Below, one piece after another: positions 8,820-18,000 of a stretch of 64,000 bases of DNA. Below the pieces are notes generated by a model. The model ran no database searches and had not been told where the DNA came from. It worked only from the letters and a program-made list of their open reading frames with translations. Each line of letters starts with the position of its first letter. Positions within the stretch are counted from its first letter, which is position 1. This DNA comes from Sphingomonas lacusdianchii. GTDB lineage: Bacteria; Pseudomonadota; Alphaproteobacteria; Sphingomonadales; Sphingomonadaceae. The translations under genes were made by a program, and so were the position numbers. The stretch spans positions 310,001-374,000 of the forward strand of contig NZ_JAKRET010000001.1 in assembly GCF_022664395.1 (NCBI RefSeq), in the 5' to 3' direction.

Positions 8820-9305
8820 CTATTGACGCGCGCGCGGCGTGGTATTGGGGTCCGGCTCGGAAATGAACCCGACCTTGGTGAACCCGGCCGACTGCATCGT
8901 GTAGATCGTACCGCCGATGCAGCGATACGGCGTGTTCACGTCGCCGCGGATATGCACTTCGGGCAGTTCGAGGTTCGGGTTGCCGACGCCACCCTGACGG
9001 GCGACTTCGTCTTCCAGCTTCTTGACCGCGCGGGTCCGCAGCTCGTCCGCATTGACGCGGGTGAGACCCCAATAGACGGCACACTGACCGTCGAGGCCCT
9101 GCACCGAAAGCGAGACGTTTTCGGGCTTGGTCGTCGTCGGTTCGAACACGACCTTCGGGACCTTGAGGCCGCTCACCTGTTGCACCACGACCGGAACCGC
9201 GATCAGGAAGATGATCAGCAGCACGAGCATGACGTCCACGAGCGGCGTGGTATTGATGTCCGAGAGGGGGGCTTCATCGCCGCCGCCGCCAACACTCATC
9301 GCCAT
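8820..9305 (-). CDS. exbD: Biopolymer transport protein ExbD (first copy)
   Basis: 161 residues. The N-terminal cytoplasmic segment is followed by a membrane helix at about residues 20-43 (LVDVMLVLLIIFLIAVPVVV) with the conserved proton-path Asp, then a periplasmic domain with two cysteines (QCAVYWG and YRCIGG) that could form a disulphide. It lies between exbB and the second exbD. Tandem exbD genes are common in Sphingomonas, Caulobacter and Xanthomonas, where the second copy can be needed for particular receptors. Confidence 0.93.
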   Translation of the reverse strand: MAMSVGGGGDEAPLSDINTTPLVDVMLVLLIIFLIAVPVVVQQVSGLKVPKVVFEPTTTKPENVSLSVQGLDGQCAVYWGLTRVNADELRTRAVKKLEDEVARQGGVGNPNLELPEVHIRGDVNTPYRCIGGTIYTMQSAGFTKVGFISEPDPNTTPRARQ

Positions 9306-9378
9306 GAGGCTATCCTATCCACTTATACTCAATCGAACCGCCGGGACCGGAGACGACCCCGGCGGTGTCAGCGTCGGA

Positions 9379-10170
9379 TCAGACGCGCGGCGCGGTCGGC
9401 ACGCCACCGGCCTGGCCGGCGGTGGTGCTGCCGGTCGCCGGCTTGGCGACGGGCGCCGGGCCGCGAGCGGCGACGGCCGGACGAACCGCACCGTTCGAGG
9501 CGAGATAGCCGAGCACGTCGTTCGAGAAGGCCGACAGATCTTCCGCGATCGACTTGTTGCGGCGCTGCAGCCAGTTGTAGGCGAGCACGGCCGGAACCGC
9601 GACGACCAGACCGATGGCGGTCATGATGAGCGCTTCACCGACCGGACCGGCGACGTCGCCGATCGCGGCCTGACCGGCGGCACCGATCTTCACGAGCGCG
9701 CGGTAGATGCCGACCACGGTACCGAACAGACCGACGAACGGCGAGGTCGCGCCGACGGTCGCGAGGAAGGCGAGGCCGCCGTTGAGCTTCGAGTTGATCG
9801 CGGCTTCCGAACGGGCCAGCGAGCCGTGCAGCCAGTCATGCGCCTCGACCGGATCGGTCAGCTTGCCGTGCTGGTCCTGCGCCGCGAGGCCGTCGTCGAC
9901 GATCTGGCGATAGGCCGAGTTCTTGTCGAGCTTGGCGGCGCCTTCGCGCAGCGAGTTCGACTGCCAGAAGGTGGCGCGGACGCGCTTCGCCTGGTTCATG
10001 ATCTTCTGCTGTTCGAACAGCTTGGTGAAGAGGATGTAGAACGAACCGACCGACATGATGACCAGGATGCCCAGCGTGCCGAACGCGATCGCGCCGCCCT
10101 GCTGAAGCGCTTCCCAGAAGCCGAAGTTCGGAGCCCCGGCGGGCGCGCCGGCGGCAAGGATGGTGAGCAT
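9379..10170 (-). CDS. exbB: ExbB/TolQ/MotA-family proton channel protein
   Basis: 263 residues. It has a first membrane helix at about residues 27-50 (GTLGILVIMSVGSFYILFTKLF), a long cytoplasmic region, and two more helices around LATVGATSPFVGLFGTVVGIY and ALIMTAIGLVVAVPAVLAYN, the conserved ExbB/TolQ block. The C-terminus is a short Ala/Pro/Gly-rich tail. Lying between tonB and two exbD genes, it is the ExbB of the Ton system rather than TolQ, which would be next to tolR/A/B/pal. Confidence 0.94.
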   Translation of the reverse strand: MLTILAAGAPAGAPNFGFWEALQQGGAIAFGTLGILVIMSVGSFYILFTKLFEQQKIMNQAKRVRATFWQSNSLREGAAKLDKNSAYRQIVDDGLAAQDQHGKLTDPVEAHDWLHGSLARSEAAINSKLNGGLAFLATVGATSPFVGLFGTVVGIYRALVKIGAAGQAAIGDVAGPVGEALIMTAIGLVVAVPAVLAYNWLQRRNKSIAEDLSAFSNDVLGYLASNGAVRPAVAARGPAPVAKPATGSTTAGQAGGVPTAPRV

Positions 10171-10256
10171 CGGATAGTTTCCTTAGAGCTGATTATGTTC
10201 TTGAAGAATTATGCCCCGGACCGCCTCGCGACATATTTGCCGCGAGGCACCCGGTC

Positions 10257-10949
10257 TTACCGGTCGGCCGGCAACTGCCAGCGTACGCGACGCGACGAAC
10301 TCGAACGGATCGGATTGCCCGACTGATCGAGCGCCGGCGAGTAACGGGCGCGACGTTGCAGGGCCGAGCACGCGGCCCGGTCCAGCGCGGCCGAACCGCT
10401 CGACGACGTCACGCGGCAATTCTCGACGCGACCCTGGGCGTTGATGTCCCACGAGATCGCGGTAACACCTTCGTCACCGCTGTTCAGCGCCGACGCGGGA
10501 TAGTCTTCCTGCGTGATCCACTGCGACGGGTCACCCTTCGCACCAGCGGCCTTGCTGATGACCGGCGCCGGCGGCGCAGGCGGCGCGACCGGTGCGGGCG
10601 GCGCAGGCGGACCGGCGGTCGGGATCGGCGCGTAGGTCGGCGGCGGCGTCGTCACCGTCTGCATCACCACCGGCGGCGGTGCCTGCGTCTGGACGATCGG
10701 CGGCGGCGTCACGACCGGCGGCGGCGACTGCGGCTGCGGCTGATCGGGCGGCGGCGGGGGAGGAGGAATCTCCTCGGGCGGGGGTGGCGGTTCCTCGACG
10801 TCGAACGTCTCGGTATCCTCAGTCACCTTCTTCACATATTTATAGGCAAGGCCGGAGATGAACGCATACCCGATCACGACGTGGAGAATCCCCACGATGA
10901 TCAGAGCGACGATCCGGCCACTACCTGCTTTTTGGTCAGCGTAAGCCAT
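10257..10949 (-). CDS. tonB: Energy transducer TonB
   Basis: 230 residues. It has an N-terminal membrane anchor at about residues 12-35, a long Pro-rich spacer crossing the periplasm (about 50-135, many PPPPP and PxP repeats), and a C-terminal TonB domain (about 140-230, starting near QWITQEDYPASAL). It contacts the TonB box of outer-membrane receptors and carries energy from ExbB-ExbD. It is the first gene of the operon. A GAGGAG sequence lies about 12 nt before the ATG, slightly farther than usual. Two TonB receptors in this window are candidate partners. Confidence 0.95.
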   Translation of the reverse strand: MAYADQKAGSGRIVALIIVGILHVVIGYAFISGLAYKYVKKVTEDTETFDVEEPPPPPEEIPPPPPPPDQPQPQSPPPVVTPPPIVQTQAPPPVVMQTVTTPPPTYAPIPTAGPPAPPAPVAPPAPPAPVISKAAGAKGDPSQWITQEDYPASALNSGDEGVTAISWDINAQGRVENCRVTSSSGSAALDRAACSALQRRARYSPALDQSGNPIRSSSSRRVRWQLPADR

Positions 10950-11171
10950 TCAGCAACCAAACTCCTCTAGCCCGGTACATTGGGTCGGTCCGTCCGGCGA
11001 AACCGGCACGCAACGACCGTCGTGTCCGGGGCTACGCGGCATTCCGGACGCGATTGTCTATCGCGGCCTTTTAAACGACGCAAACGCTTTGTCGGACGAA
11101 ACAATCGTACAAACGTGCCATTACCGAAATAAGTCTGTAACCACGCTTTTCCGCGCATTAAGGTCGGGCGG

Positions 11172-12029
11172 ATGAAACGCTCCTTCCCCGCCCTGACCGC
11201 CATGTCGCTGTTTTTGATCGGGTGCGGCCCGGTCATCGCGCGCCAGAACGGCACGCCCGATGTTATCGCTACCGAATCATCCGGTCCGCCCTATGCGCAG
11301 CTCGCCAGACTGGCGCTCGACGGCGATATCGTGCTCGACGCGACGATTCGCTCCGCAGCGCGCATTCCGCCGGCCGAAGCGGTCGGCCTCGCGCCGGGGC
11401 ATGTCCGGTTCTACGTCACCGCCGATGTCGGCGCGTTGATCCGCGCGAACGGCCCGCTGCCGGCGCGGGTCGGGTATCTGGTCGACGTGCCGTTCGATCC
11501 GCGCGGTCGCGCGCCGAATCTCAAGCGGCAGCGGGTCGTCGCCTTCGCCCGCGCCGTAGCCGGGCGTCCCGATCAGGTACAATTGCTGACACCCGATGCC
11601 CAATTTCCATGGACGCCCGCGCTCGACCAACGGGTGCGCGGCGTCGTGCGCGACGTGATCGCTCCCGACGCCCCGCCGGCGGTGACCGGGATCGGCAACG
11701 CATTCCATGTTCCGGGTACCCTGCCCGGCGAAGGCGAGACGCAGATTTTCCTGAAGACCGCGAACAGCAACCCGGTGTCGCTGCTGATCCTGCGGCGGCC
11801 GGGTGAGGAGAAACGCTGGGCACTGTCGCTGGGCGATATCATCGACGAAGCCGGCGGTGCGCCGCAGCGCGATACGCTGGCATGGTATCGGTTGGCGTGT
11901 GGCCTGCCGGAGACGCTGCCCGACACCAGCCTCCAGTCGCAGGACGAAGAGAATGCAACGATCGCACGCGAAGATTATGGCTTTGTGCGGCAGCAGCTCG
12001 GGCGGTGCGACGACGGCCGCGACCGCTGA
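11172..12029 (+). CDS. Conserved hypothetical lipoprotein
   Basis: 285 residues. The N-terminus (MKRSFPALTAMSLFLIGC) has basic residues, a hydrophobic stretch and a plausible lipobox LIGC, so lipid attachment at Cys18 is predicted. The rest is a soluble, mixed alpha/beta sequence without a motif I recognise; later parts include FHVPGTLPGEGETQIFL and RWALSLGDIIDEAGG. It looks like proteins annotated only as hypothetical in sphingomonads. It stands alone between the divergent tonB promoter region and the convergent folate pair, whose stop is only 4 bp away. No function is proposed. Confidence 0.75.
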   Translation: MKRSFPALTAMSLFLIGCGPVIARQNGTPDVIATESSGPPYAQLARLALDGDIVLDATIRSAARIPPAEAVGLAPGHVRFYVTADVGALIRANGPLPARVGYLVDVPFDPRGRAPNLKRQRVVAFARAVAGRPDQVQLLTPDAQFPWTPALDQRVRGVVRDVIAPDAPPAVTGIGNAFHVPGTLPGEGETQIFLKTANSNPVSLLILRRPGEEKRWALSLGDIIDEAGGAPQRDTLAWYRLACGLPETLPDTSLQSQDEENATIAREDYGFVRQQLGRCDDGRDR

Positions 12030-12033
12030 TCGA

Positions 12034-12777
12034 TCAGCGGCCGAGATGGACGAAGTCGCGTTCGAACCGCACCAGCCCGGCCCCGCCATCGACGAATAGC
12101 AACTGCCCGGTCGACGCGGTCGCGCCGGCAAGGAACAGCACCGCATCGGCGACCTGGTCGGCGGTCGGCAGGCGTTCGAGCGGCATCATCGCCGCCAGAC
12201 GTTCCAGCTGTCCGGCCTCATAGTCGTCGGTCGCGATGGTCAGGCCGGGCGCCACGCCGTTGACGCGCACGGCTGGCGCCAGCGCCAGCGCCAGCGTCCG
12301 CGTCGCTTCGGCAAGTGCCTGTTTCGACAGGGTATAGGCCAGCTGGTCGCGATGCGGATGGGCGATCCGTTGATCGAGGATGTTGACGACCGCCGACCCG
12401 CCCTGCCCCGCCAACGCCGTGGCGAGCACGAACGGCGCGGCGGCGTTGACCGCGAAATGCGCGGCAAGCGACTGGACCGCAGGGTAGCTGTCGTCATCGG
12501 CGCGAAAACAGGACGCGTTGTTGACCAGCAGATCGACCCGCCGGCCGAATCGATCCGCCACCTGCGGGACAAGCGATGCCGCCGCCGCCGCATCGGCAAG
12601 ATCGGCGGCGAAGGTTTCATGTCGCGCCGACCCGATCCCGGCGACGACCGAAGGATCGGGCTCGCCCGGGGCACTGGCATGCAGCGCGACGTCGTAGCCG
12701 GCCCGTGCCAGCCGTACGGCAATATGGCCGCCCAGCCGCCGATAGCTGCCGGTGACCAGCGCTAGCGGGCGGCTCAC
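12034..12777 (-). CDS. folM: SDR-family reductase, FolM/pteridine-reductase-like
   Basis: About 247 residues from a GTG start that overlaps the folB stop codon as GTGA, indicating translational coupling. It has the Rossmann start LALVTGSYRRLGGHIA and the catalytic YxxxK in DQRIAHPHRDQLAYTLSK. The DQR...YTLSK pattern and the arginine in the glycine-rich turn resemble FolM and pteridine reductases, which reduce dihydromonapterin/dihydrofolate with NADPH. Coupling to folB supports a pterin role. The general class is certain and the FolM assignment is an inference from motif and context. Confidence 0.8.
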   Translation of the reverse strand: MSRPLALVTGSYRRLGGHIAVRLARAGYDVALHASAPGEPDPSVVAGIGSARHETFAADLADAAAAASLVPQVADRFGRRVDLLVNNASCFRADDDSYPAVQSLAAHFAVNAAAPFVLATALAGQGGSAVVNILDQRIAHPHRDQLAYTLSKQALAEATRTLALALAPAVRVNGVAPGLTIATDDYEAGQLERLAAMMPLERLPTADQVADAVLFLAGATASTGQLLFVDGGAGLVRFERDFVHLGR

Positions 12778-13145
12778 CGCCGGTGCCGGACCATGGTGAC
12801 GCCGATCGATTCGCCGGCTTCGGCAATGGCCAGCTTGACGATGCGGATCTTGACCCGCTGCACGCGCGGATCGGACAGGAACAGCGTGTCGGCGATGTGA
12901 TCGGCCACGCCCTCGATAAGGGTAAAATGTACCCCCTGCGGCAACGCGTCGGTCGCGGCGTGCTTGAGGTCCATATAGCTTTTCGAGGCCGACAGCGGCG
13001 TGTCCGGCGCGAAGCGTTCGGGACAGTCGAGATCGACCGTCATCGAAATCCGCAGCGGTTGCGGCAGGTGGGTCTCCTCCGAATAAATGCCGGTCAGGAC
13101 ATTCACCTCGATATCGTGGACTTCGAGTTGGAGCGAATCGCGCAA
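12774..13145 (-). CDS. folB: Dihydroneopterin aldolase
   Basis: About 123 residues if started at the TTG before LRDSLQLEVHDIEV, the usual family length; the open frame continues upstream without a good start. Family features are HDIEVNVLTGIYSEE with the catalytic Glu region, the oligomer-forming core, and the C-terminal VKIRIVKLAIAEAGESIGVT. FolB converts dihydroneopterin to hydroxymethyl-dihydropterin and glycolaldehyde in folate synthesis. Its stop overlaps the start of the SDR gene downstream. Confidence 0.86.
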   Translation of the reverse strand: MRDSLQLEVHDIEVNVLTGIYSEETHLPQPLRISMTVDLDCPERFAPDTPLSASKSYMDLKHAATDALPQGVHFTLIEGVADHIADTLFLSDPRVQRVKIRIVKLAIAEAGESIGVTMVRHRR

Positions 13146-13287
13146 GCGGCACCTGTCATCTGCTGGGAATATTGGCGCGATAGCAGACGCCGGCGGCCAC
13201 GAAAGCAGGCCGTCCACGAATCTTGCCCCTTGTGCCCGTCCGTCGTGGCGGTACAGGCGCGCATCCCGATTGGATTGGACCCCGCAC

Positions 13288-13785
13288 TTGTCCGAATTGC
13301 GCCCGCTTGCTACCATTGCCCCCGCCGATGTCGAAGCGTTGCTCGACGCGGCGTTCGGGACCGATCGGCATCGGCGAACCGCCTATCGCGTGCGCGTCGG
13401 GTTGCAGCCGATCGGCGCGCTCAGCCTCGCCCGGGTCGAGGGCGATCGGCTGACCGGCTGTATCCAGTGCTGGCCGGTACAGCTGAACACCGATGACGGA
13501 CGCGCAATACCGATGGTGATGGTCGGGCCGGTCGCGGTCGCCCCCGATCGGCAGGGGACCGGCATCGGACAACAGCTGATGGCGGCATCGATCGCGGCGG
13601 CAGGCGACGATGCGTCGCTGATGCTGATCGGCGATCCCGAATATTATGGCCGCTTCGGCTTCGATGCGGCGCGGACCGGCGGCTGGCGGATGCCGGGGCC
13701 GTACGAGCAGCGGCGGTTGCTGGCGCGTGGCGCAGTGCCGGACTGCAGCGGAATGATGGGGCCGCGCGTCGCGCTGGCAGCGTGA
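13288..13785 (+). CDS. GNAT-family N-acetyltransferase
   Basis: About 165 residues from a TTG at 13288 (an in-frame TTG at 13270 is the alternative; no strong ribosome-binding site supports either). The acetyl-CoA binding motif A is visible as VGPVAVAPDRQGTGIGQQLM, and the later DPEYYGRFGFDAA is the typical YY-x-RFGF segment of YhbS-like GNAT proteins. The acceptor substrate is unknown. It is divergent from folB, with about 140 bp between starts. Confidence 0.82.
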   Translation: MSELRPLATIAPADVEALLDAAFGTDRHRRTAYRVRVGLQPIGALSLARVEGDRLTGCIQCWPVQLNTDDGRAIPMVMVGPVAVAPDRQGTGIGQQLMAASIAAAGDDASLMLIGDPEYYGRFGFDAARTGGWRMPGPYEQRRLLARGAVPDCSGMMGPRVALAA

Positions 13786-13826
13786 ACCTCTTGTCGCGGG
13801 CGCGCCGTCCAAGCTAACGGACGGCC

Positions 13827-14390
13827 ATGCCGATGCAGCCCCCCGCCGATTTCGCCTCGCTTTCGCTGGCCGAGGTCGCCCGCCTTGCCGCCGAAGCCAA
13901 ATTGCCGCCGGTCGACCGCTGGAACCCGACCCATTGCGGCGACAGCGAAATGCGGGTCGCGGCCGATGGCAGCTGGTATCATCAGGGCAGCGCGATCACG
14001 CGCGGCGAGATGGTGCGGTTGTTCTCGACGATCCTGCGGCGGGAGGGCGACGGAACATACGTCCTGGTGACGCCGGTCGAGAAACTGTCGATCGCGGTCG
14101 ACGACGCTCCGTTCGTCGCGGTCGAAGCGAAGCTGTCGGGACAGGGCGAACAGGGGCGAATCGCGTTCCGGCTGAATACCGACGAACTGGTGGTGGCCGA
14201 TGCCGATCACCCGATCCGTATCGAGGGAAGCGACGCGGCGCCGCGCCCCTATCTGCGCGTGCGTGGAGGCATGGATGCGCTGATCGCGCGGCCGGTCTTC
14301 TACGAACTGGTCGAGCAGTTGGCGACCGGACCGGACGGGCGACGCGGGCTGTGGAGCGAGGGCGCATTCTTTCCGTTCGAACCGGCATGA
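13827..14390 (+). CDS. DUF1285 domain-containing protein
   Basis: 187 residues matching the DUF1285 pattern: PPVDRWNPTHCGDSEMRVAADGSWYHQGSAITR, then LFSTILRREGDGTYVLVTPVEKLSIAVDDAPFVAV. The fold is known from structural genomics but no function is established. The stop codon overlaps the start of the NUDIX gene (ATGA), and the CCA-transferase gene follows, an arrangement seen in many alphaproteobacteria, so the three are probably co-transcribed. Confidence 0.88.
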   Translation: MPMQPPADFASLSLAEVARLAAEAKLPPVDRWNPTHCGDSEMRVAADGSWYHQGSAITRGEMVRLFSTILRREGDGTYVLVTPVEKLSIAVDDAPFVAVEAKLSGQGEQGRIAFRLNTDELVVADADHPIRIEGSDAAPRPYLRVRGGMDALIARPVFYELVEQLATGPDGRRGLWSEGAFFPFEPA

Positions 14391-14977
14391 CACTGGCCGA
14401 CCGGCTGCGCGCGCGGCTGGCGGAACCAGCTGAGGCACTGCTGACCGGCGACCTGAACGGCGCAGCGCCGATGCCGGCGACCGGGTGGCGGGCGGCGGCG
14501 GTGCTGATCGCGGTGACCGAGCGCGACGAACCGGGCATATTGCTGACCCAGCGGACCGGCGATCTGCGCACCCATGCCGGGCAGGTGGCGTTTCCCGGCG
14601 GCAGCATCGATCCGGCGGACGGCGGCCCCGTGGCGGCGGCGCTGCGCGAGGCGGCGGAGGAAATCGCATTGCCGACCTCGGCAGCGACGGTGGTCGCGAC
14701 GCTCGACCGCTATCATACCGTGACCGGGTTCGAGGTCGTGCCGGTGCTGGCGACGGTGCCGCCCGACCTGCCGCTGGTCCCGGCGCCGCAGGAGGTCGAG
14801 GCGATCTTCGAGGTGCCGTTGCGGCTGTTGCTCGATGCGGACAATTTCTCGGTCGGCAGTCGCTGGCACGAGGGTACCGAGCGATTCTACTATGAACTGA
14901 TGTTCGGCGAGCGCCGCATCTGGGGTGCGACGGCGGCGATGATCCTCAATCTGGCGCGACGACTGACATGGCCCTGA
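14387..14977 (+). CDS. nudL: NUDIX hydrolase, probable CoA pyrophosphatase
   Basis: 196 residues. The NUDIX box reads GGSIDPADGGPVAAALREAAEEIAL, matching G-x5-E-x7-RE-x2-EE-x-G-x-U apart from the position before the final residue. It is preceded by LLTQRTGDLRTHAGQVAFPGG, the CoA-pyrophosphatase signature region. The family cleaves CoA or its derivatives to 4'-phosphopantetheine and 3',5'-ADP. It starts inside the DUF1285 stop and overlaps the next gene by 10 bp, so it is tightly coupled to both. The exact substrate is inferred from subfamily resemblance only. Confidence 0.85.
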   Translation: MTLADRLRARLAEPAEALLTGDLNGAAPMPATGWRAAAVLIAVTERDEPGILLTQRTGDLRTHAGQVAFPGGSIDPADGGPVAAALREAAEEIALPTSAATVVATLDRYHTVTGFEVVPVLATVPPDLPLVPAPQEVEAIFEVPLRLLLDADNFSVGSRWHEGTERFYYELMFGERRIWGATAAMILNLARRLTWP

Positions 14978-16173
14978 CCGACACGCTCCCCGATGCCGAC
15001 TGGATGCAACGTCCGGGCCTCGATCGACTGGCCGAAGCGCTGGGCGCGGGCGACGGCGCGGCGCGCTATGTGGGCGGGGCGGTCCGCGACACGTTGCTGG
15101 GACTCCCAGTGTCCGACATCGACGTCGCGACGATCCATCCGCCGCAGGAGGTCGTGCGCCGGCTGGAGGCGGCGGGGATCAAGGCGGTGCCGACCGGGAT
15201 CGCGCACGGCACGATCACCGCAGTCGCCGACGGCACCGTCGTCGAAGTGACGACGCTGCGCCGCGACGTGACCACCGACGGACGCCATGCCGAAGTCGCC
15301 TTCACCGACGATTGGCAAGCCGATGCCGCGCGGCGCGACTTCACGATGAACGCTCTCTATGCCGATATGCAGGTCCATACCCTGCACGATTATTTCGACG
15401 GTATCGCCGACCTGCGCGCCGGCCGGGTGCGGTTCATCGGCGATCCGTTGCAACGCATCGCCGAGGATCATCTGCGCATCCTGCGCTTCTATCGTTTCCT
15501 CGCACGGTTCGGCGATGCGCCCGACGCCGAAGGTCTGGCCGCATGTATCGACCGGGCCAACGACCTGATGGCGCTGTCACGCGAACGGATCGCCGATGAG
15601 CTGCTCAAACTGCTGGTCGCGCGCGATGCCGTCGCGGTGATGCGGTTGATGGTCGAGCATGGCATCTGGACCCCCGTCCTGCCGGAGATCGATGCCGCGG
15701 CGGTCGAGCGTCTCGCCGCGCTGGCCGCCAGCGAAGCAACCGCCGCCATCGCACCCGAACCGATCCGCCGGCTTGCGGCGCTGCTTCGCACCGGGAATGC
15801 CGAAGCGGTTACCGCGCGGCTGAAATTGTCGAACGCCCATCGCAAGCGCGTCGCGACCGCGTTGGGCCAGGACGGCGCACAACCGCCACAGGCGCTGGGA
15901 TATCGGCTGGGCGTGGAGAGCGCGATCGACCGGTTGCTGCTGTCGGGCGAGGTCGCGGCGGCGGCGAGTCTGGTCGACTGGACCCGCCCTTCGCTGCCGC
16001 TGTCGGGCGGGGCGCTGGTCGAACGCGGCCTTGCGCGCGGCCCCGATGTGGCAAAGGCGTTGCGGGCGGTAGAGGATCGCTGGATCGCGGAAGGGTTTCC
16101 GGACGCGGTACGCACCGGCGCTATCGCCGACGAGGTCGTCGCTCAGGCGTTGCGCGCGACCAGCATCGCATAG
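14968..16173 (+). CDS. cca: CCA tRNA nucleotidyltransferase
   Basis: 401 residues. Class II nucleotidyltransferase head: YVGGAVRDTLLG, metal-binding SDIDVAT, RRDFTMNALYAD, then DPLQRIAEDHLRILRFYRF, the B/C motif that selects CTP and ATP. It adds or repairs the 3' CCA of tRNA. The C-terminal half is helical without an HD domain signature. It is the last gene of the DUF1285-NUDIX-CCA operon. Its last 31 bp overlap the end of the convergent GGDEF-EAL gene. Confidence 0.92.
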   Translation: MALTDTLPDADWMQRPGLDRLAEALGAGDGAARYVGGAVRDTLLGLPVSDIDVATIHPPQEVVRRLEAAGIKAVPTGIAHGTITAVADGTVVEVTTLRRDVTTDGRHAEVAFTDDWQADAARRDFTMNALYADMQVHTLHDYFDGIADLRAGRVRFIGDPLQRIAEDHLRILRFYRFLARFGDAPDAEGLAACIDRANDLMALSRERIADELLKLLVARDAVAVMRLMVEHGIWTPVLPEIDAAAVERLAALAASEATAAIAPEPIRRLAALLRTGNAEAVTARLKLSNAHRKRVATALGQDGAQPPQALGYRLGVESAIDRLLLSGEVAAAASLVDWTRPSLPLSGGALVERGLARGPDVAKALRAVEDRWIAEGFPDAVRTGAIADEVVAQALRATSIA

Positions 16174-17876
16174 GCCGCATCGGCCTCGATCGGCTTCGAA
16201 TAGAAATAGCCCTGACCGAAGGCACAGCCGAGCGCGACGAGCGTCTGTTCGAGTTCCTGCGTCTCGATCCCCTCGGCAGTGGTCCGCATGCCGAGCGCTT
16301 GCGCGAGGCTCAGGATCGCGCGGACGATCGCCACCTTGTCGCGATCGGCGAGCATACCTGAGACGAAACTGCGGTCGATCTTGAGCTTGTCGATCGGCAG
16401 CTTCTGCAGATAGGCGAGGTTCGAATAGCCGGTACCGAAATCGTCCATCGCGATCGTGGCGTGCATTTCCTTGAGCGCCAGCATCGTCTGCAACGTCCGG
16501 TCGGGGTCGACGATGAACGCGCTCTCGGTCAATTCGATGGTGAACCGACTGCCGGGCATGTCGTGTCGCGCCAGCACATCGGCGAACATCCCGGCGATAT
16601 CGTCGCGTTGCAGCTGCACCGCCGACAGGTTCACCGCCATCTTGGCGTCGCACTGTCCGCCCCACTGGCGATCCCACGCGGCAAGCGTCCGCGCCGCCTC
16701 ATCCATTGCCCAGCGACCGAGCGGCACGATCAGGCCCGATTCTTCGGCGACGGGAATGAATTCGACTGGCGAGATATCCTGACCATCCGGCGTCCGCCAC
16801 CGCGCCAGCGCCTCGAAACTGTTGATGCGGCCGTTCGACAGGTCGTAGATCGGCTGGAACGCCAGCCGGAGCTGCCCCTCCTCCAACGCGCTGCGCAGGC
16901 GGGTTTCGATCGAAAACTGGCTGCGGACGATGTCGAACAGATGCGGGCGATAGATTTCGGTCTGGCCGGTACGCTTCGACCGTTTGAGCGCGAACTGCGC
17001 ATGGCGGATCAGGTCTTCCGCCTCGTCCTCGGCATCCTCGCCCAGCGCGATGCCGATCGAACAGTCGACCCGGATACTGAAATCGGACAGCTGGAACGGT
17101 TGCACCAGCGCCTGTTGCAGCCGCCCGGCGACGAGCATCGCATCGTCCGGCCCCTCACGCAGCATCAGCAACACCGCGAATTCGTCGCCCCCGGTCCGCG
17201 CCAGCACGTCGCACCCGCGCAGCACGCCCTTCAACCGGCGCGCGACCGAAATCAGCAGTTCGTCGCCCGACAGCGATCCCATACAGGCGTTGACGCGGCT
17301 GAACCGGTCGAGATTGATCGCCAGAACGGCATAGCGGGCCCGATTTCCGCCCGATATTCGTTCGTCGACCAGATCGCCGAACCCCATGCGGTTGGCGAGA
17401 CCGGTCAGCGAATCGGTGTTCATCTCGCGCCGCAGGCTCGCCTCGGTACGCTGTTCGGCGGTCTGGTCGAGGAGGGTGATCAGGCAGCGCGCCAGCGCGA
17501 CAGCCTCGGGCCGGCGGGCCAGCGTGACGTCATAATAGCGGCTGTCGACCGAATCGCCGACCTGCAGCGACAGGCGGCAGCGCGTTTCGGTCGATTGCAG
17601 GAACGTCGCGATCTGTTCGCCGATGCCGCCAAGCAGTGCCGCCTGCCCCGCCCCGACGAAACCGGCGGCGCGAAACGCGACGTTGCTGGCAGTGAACACC
17701 AACCGACCCTCGACCAGCTGCGCGATCGCGGTCGGCGCCGGGATCAGGTCGAGCGCCCCCGGATCGGGCCCGTCCGATGTGCCCGGCACATAGGCAGTTT
17801 CCACCCGGGCAGCCGCGGGACCGTCCGGAAACGGATGCGCCTTGAACGCGGAAAGGAACTGCCGACCGAAAGCCAT
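16143..17876 (-). CDS. GGDEF-EAL cyclic-di-GMP enzyme with N-terminal sensor-like region
   Basis: 577 residues from the ATG of MAFGRQFLSAF; a longer open frame upstream lacks homology-like sequence. Residues about 40-170 resemble a PAS-type sensor, ending in a helix before TDSLTGLANRMGF. The GGDEF motif is intact (RTGGDEFAVLL, about residue 230) and preceded at the right distance by an RxxD inhibitory site (RGCD). The EAL domain retains SFEALARW, NLSAVQL, ELTES, MDDFGTGYSNL, KIDRSF and AEGIET, so phosphodiesterase activity is also possible. Both catalytic sites look functional, so net direction cannot be predicted. No membrane segment is seen, so it is likely cytoplasmic. Confidence 0.9.
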   Translation of the reverse strand: MAFGRQFLSAFKAHPFPDGPAAARVETAYVPGTSDGPDPGALDLIPAPTAIAQLVEGRLVFTASNVAFRAAGFVGAGQAALLGGIGEQIATFLQSTETRCRLSLQVGDSVDSRYYDVTLARRPEAVALARCLITLLDQTAEQRTEASLRREMNTDSLTGLANRMGFGDLVDERISGGNRARYAVLAINLDRFSRVNACMGSLSGDELLISVARRLKGVLRGCDVLARTGGDEFAVLLMLREGPDDAMLVAGRLQQALVQPFQLSDFSIRVDCSIGIALGEDAEDEAEDLIRHAQFALKRSKRTGQTEIYRPHLFDIVRSQFSIETRLRSALEEGQLRLAFQPIYDLSNGRINSFEALARWRTPDGQDISPVEFIPVAEESGLIVPLGRWAMDEAARTLAAWDRQWGGQCDAKMAVNLSAVQLQRDDIAGMFADVLARHDMPGSRFTIELTESAFIVDPDRTLQTMLALKEMHATIAMDDFGTGYSNLAYLQKLPIDKLKIDRSFVSGMLADRDKVAIVRAILSLAQALGMRTTAEGIETQELEQTLVALGCAFGQGYFYSKPIEADAAYAMLVARNA

Positions 17877-18000
17877 TTGCCTCGCTATAGGGCGAGAGTG
17901 GTTAAAAGCTTCTGAAGTCCGGCAAACGATTCCAAAGGATGATGCGCGAACGCACTGAACCGGCCCGGAATTGCCGGTCGTGGCGAAAACGACCGTCGGA

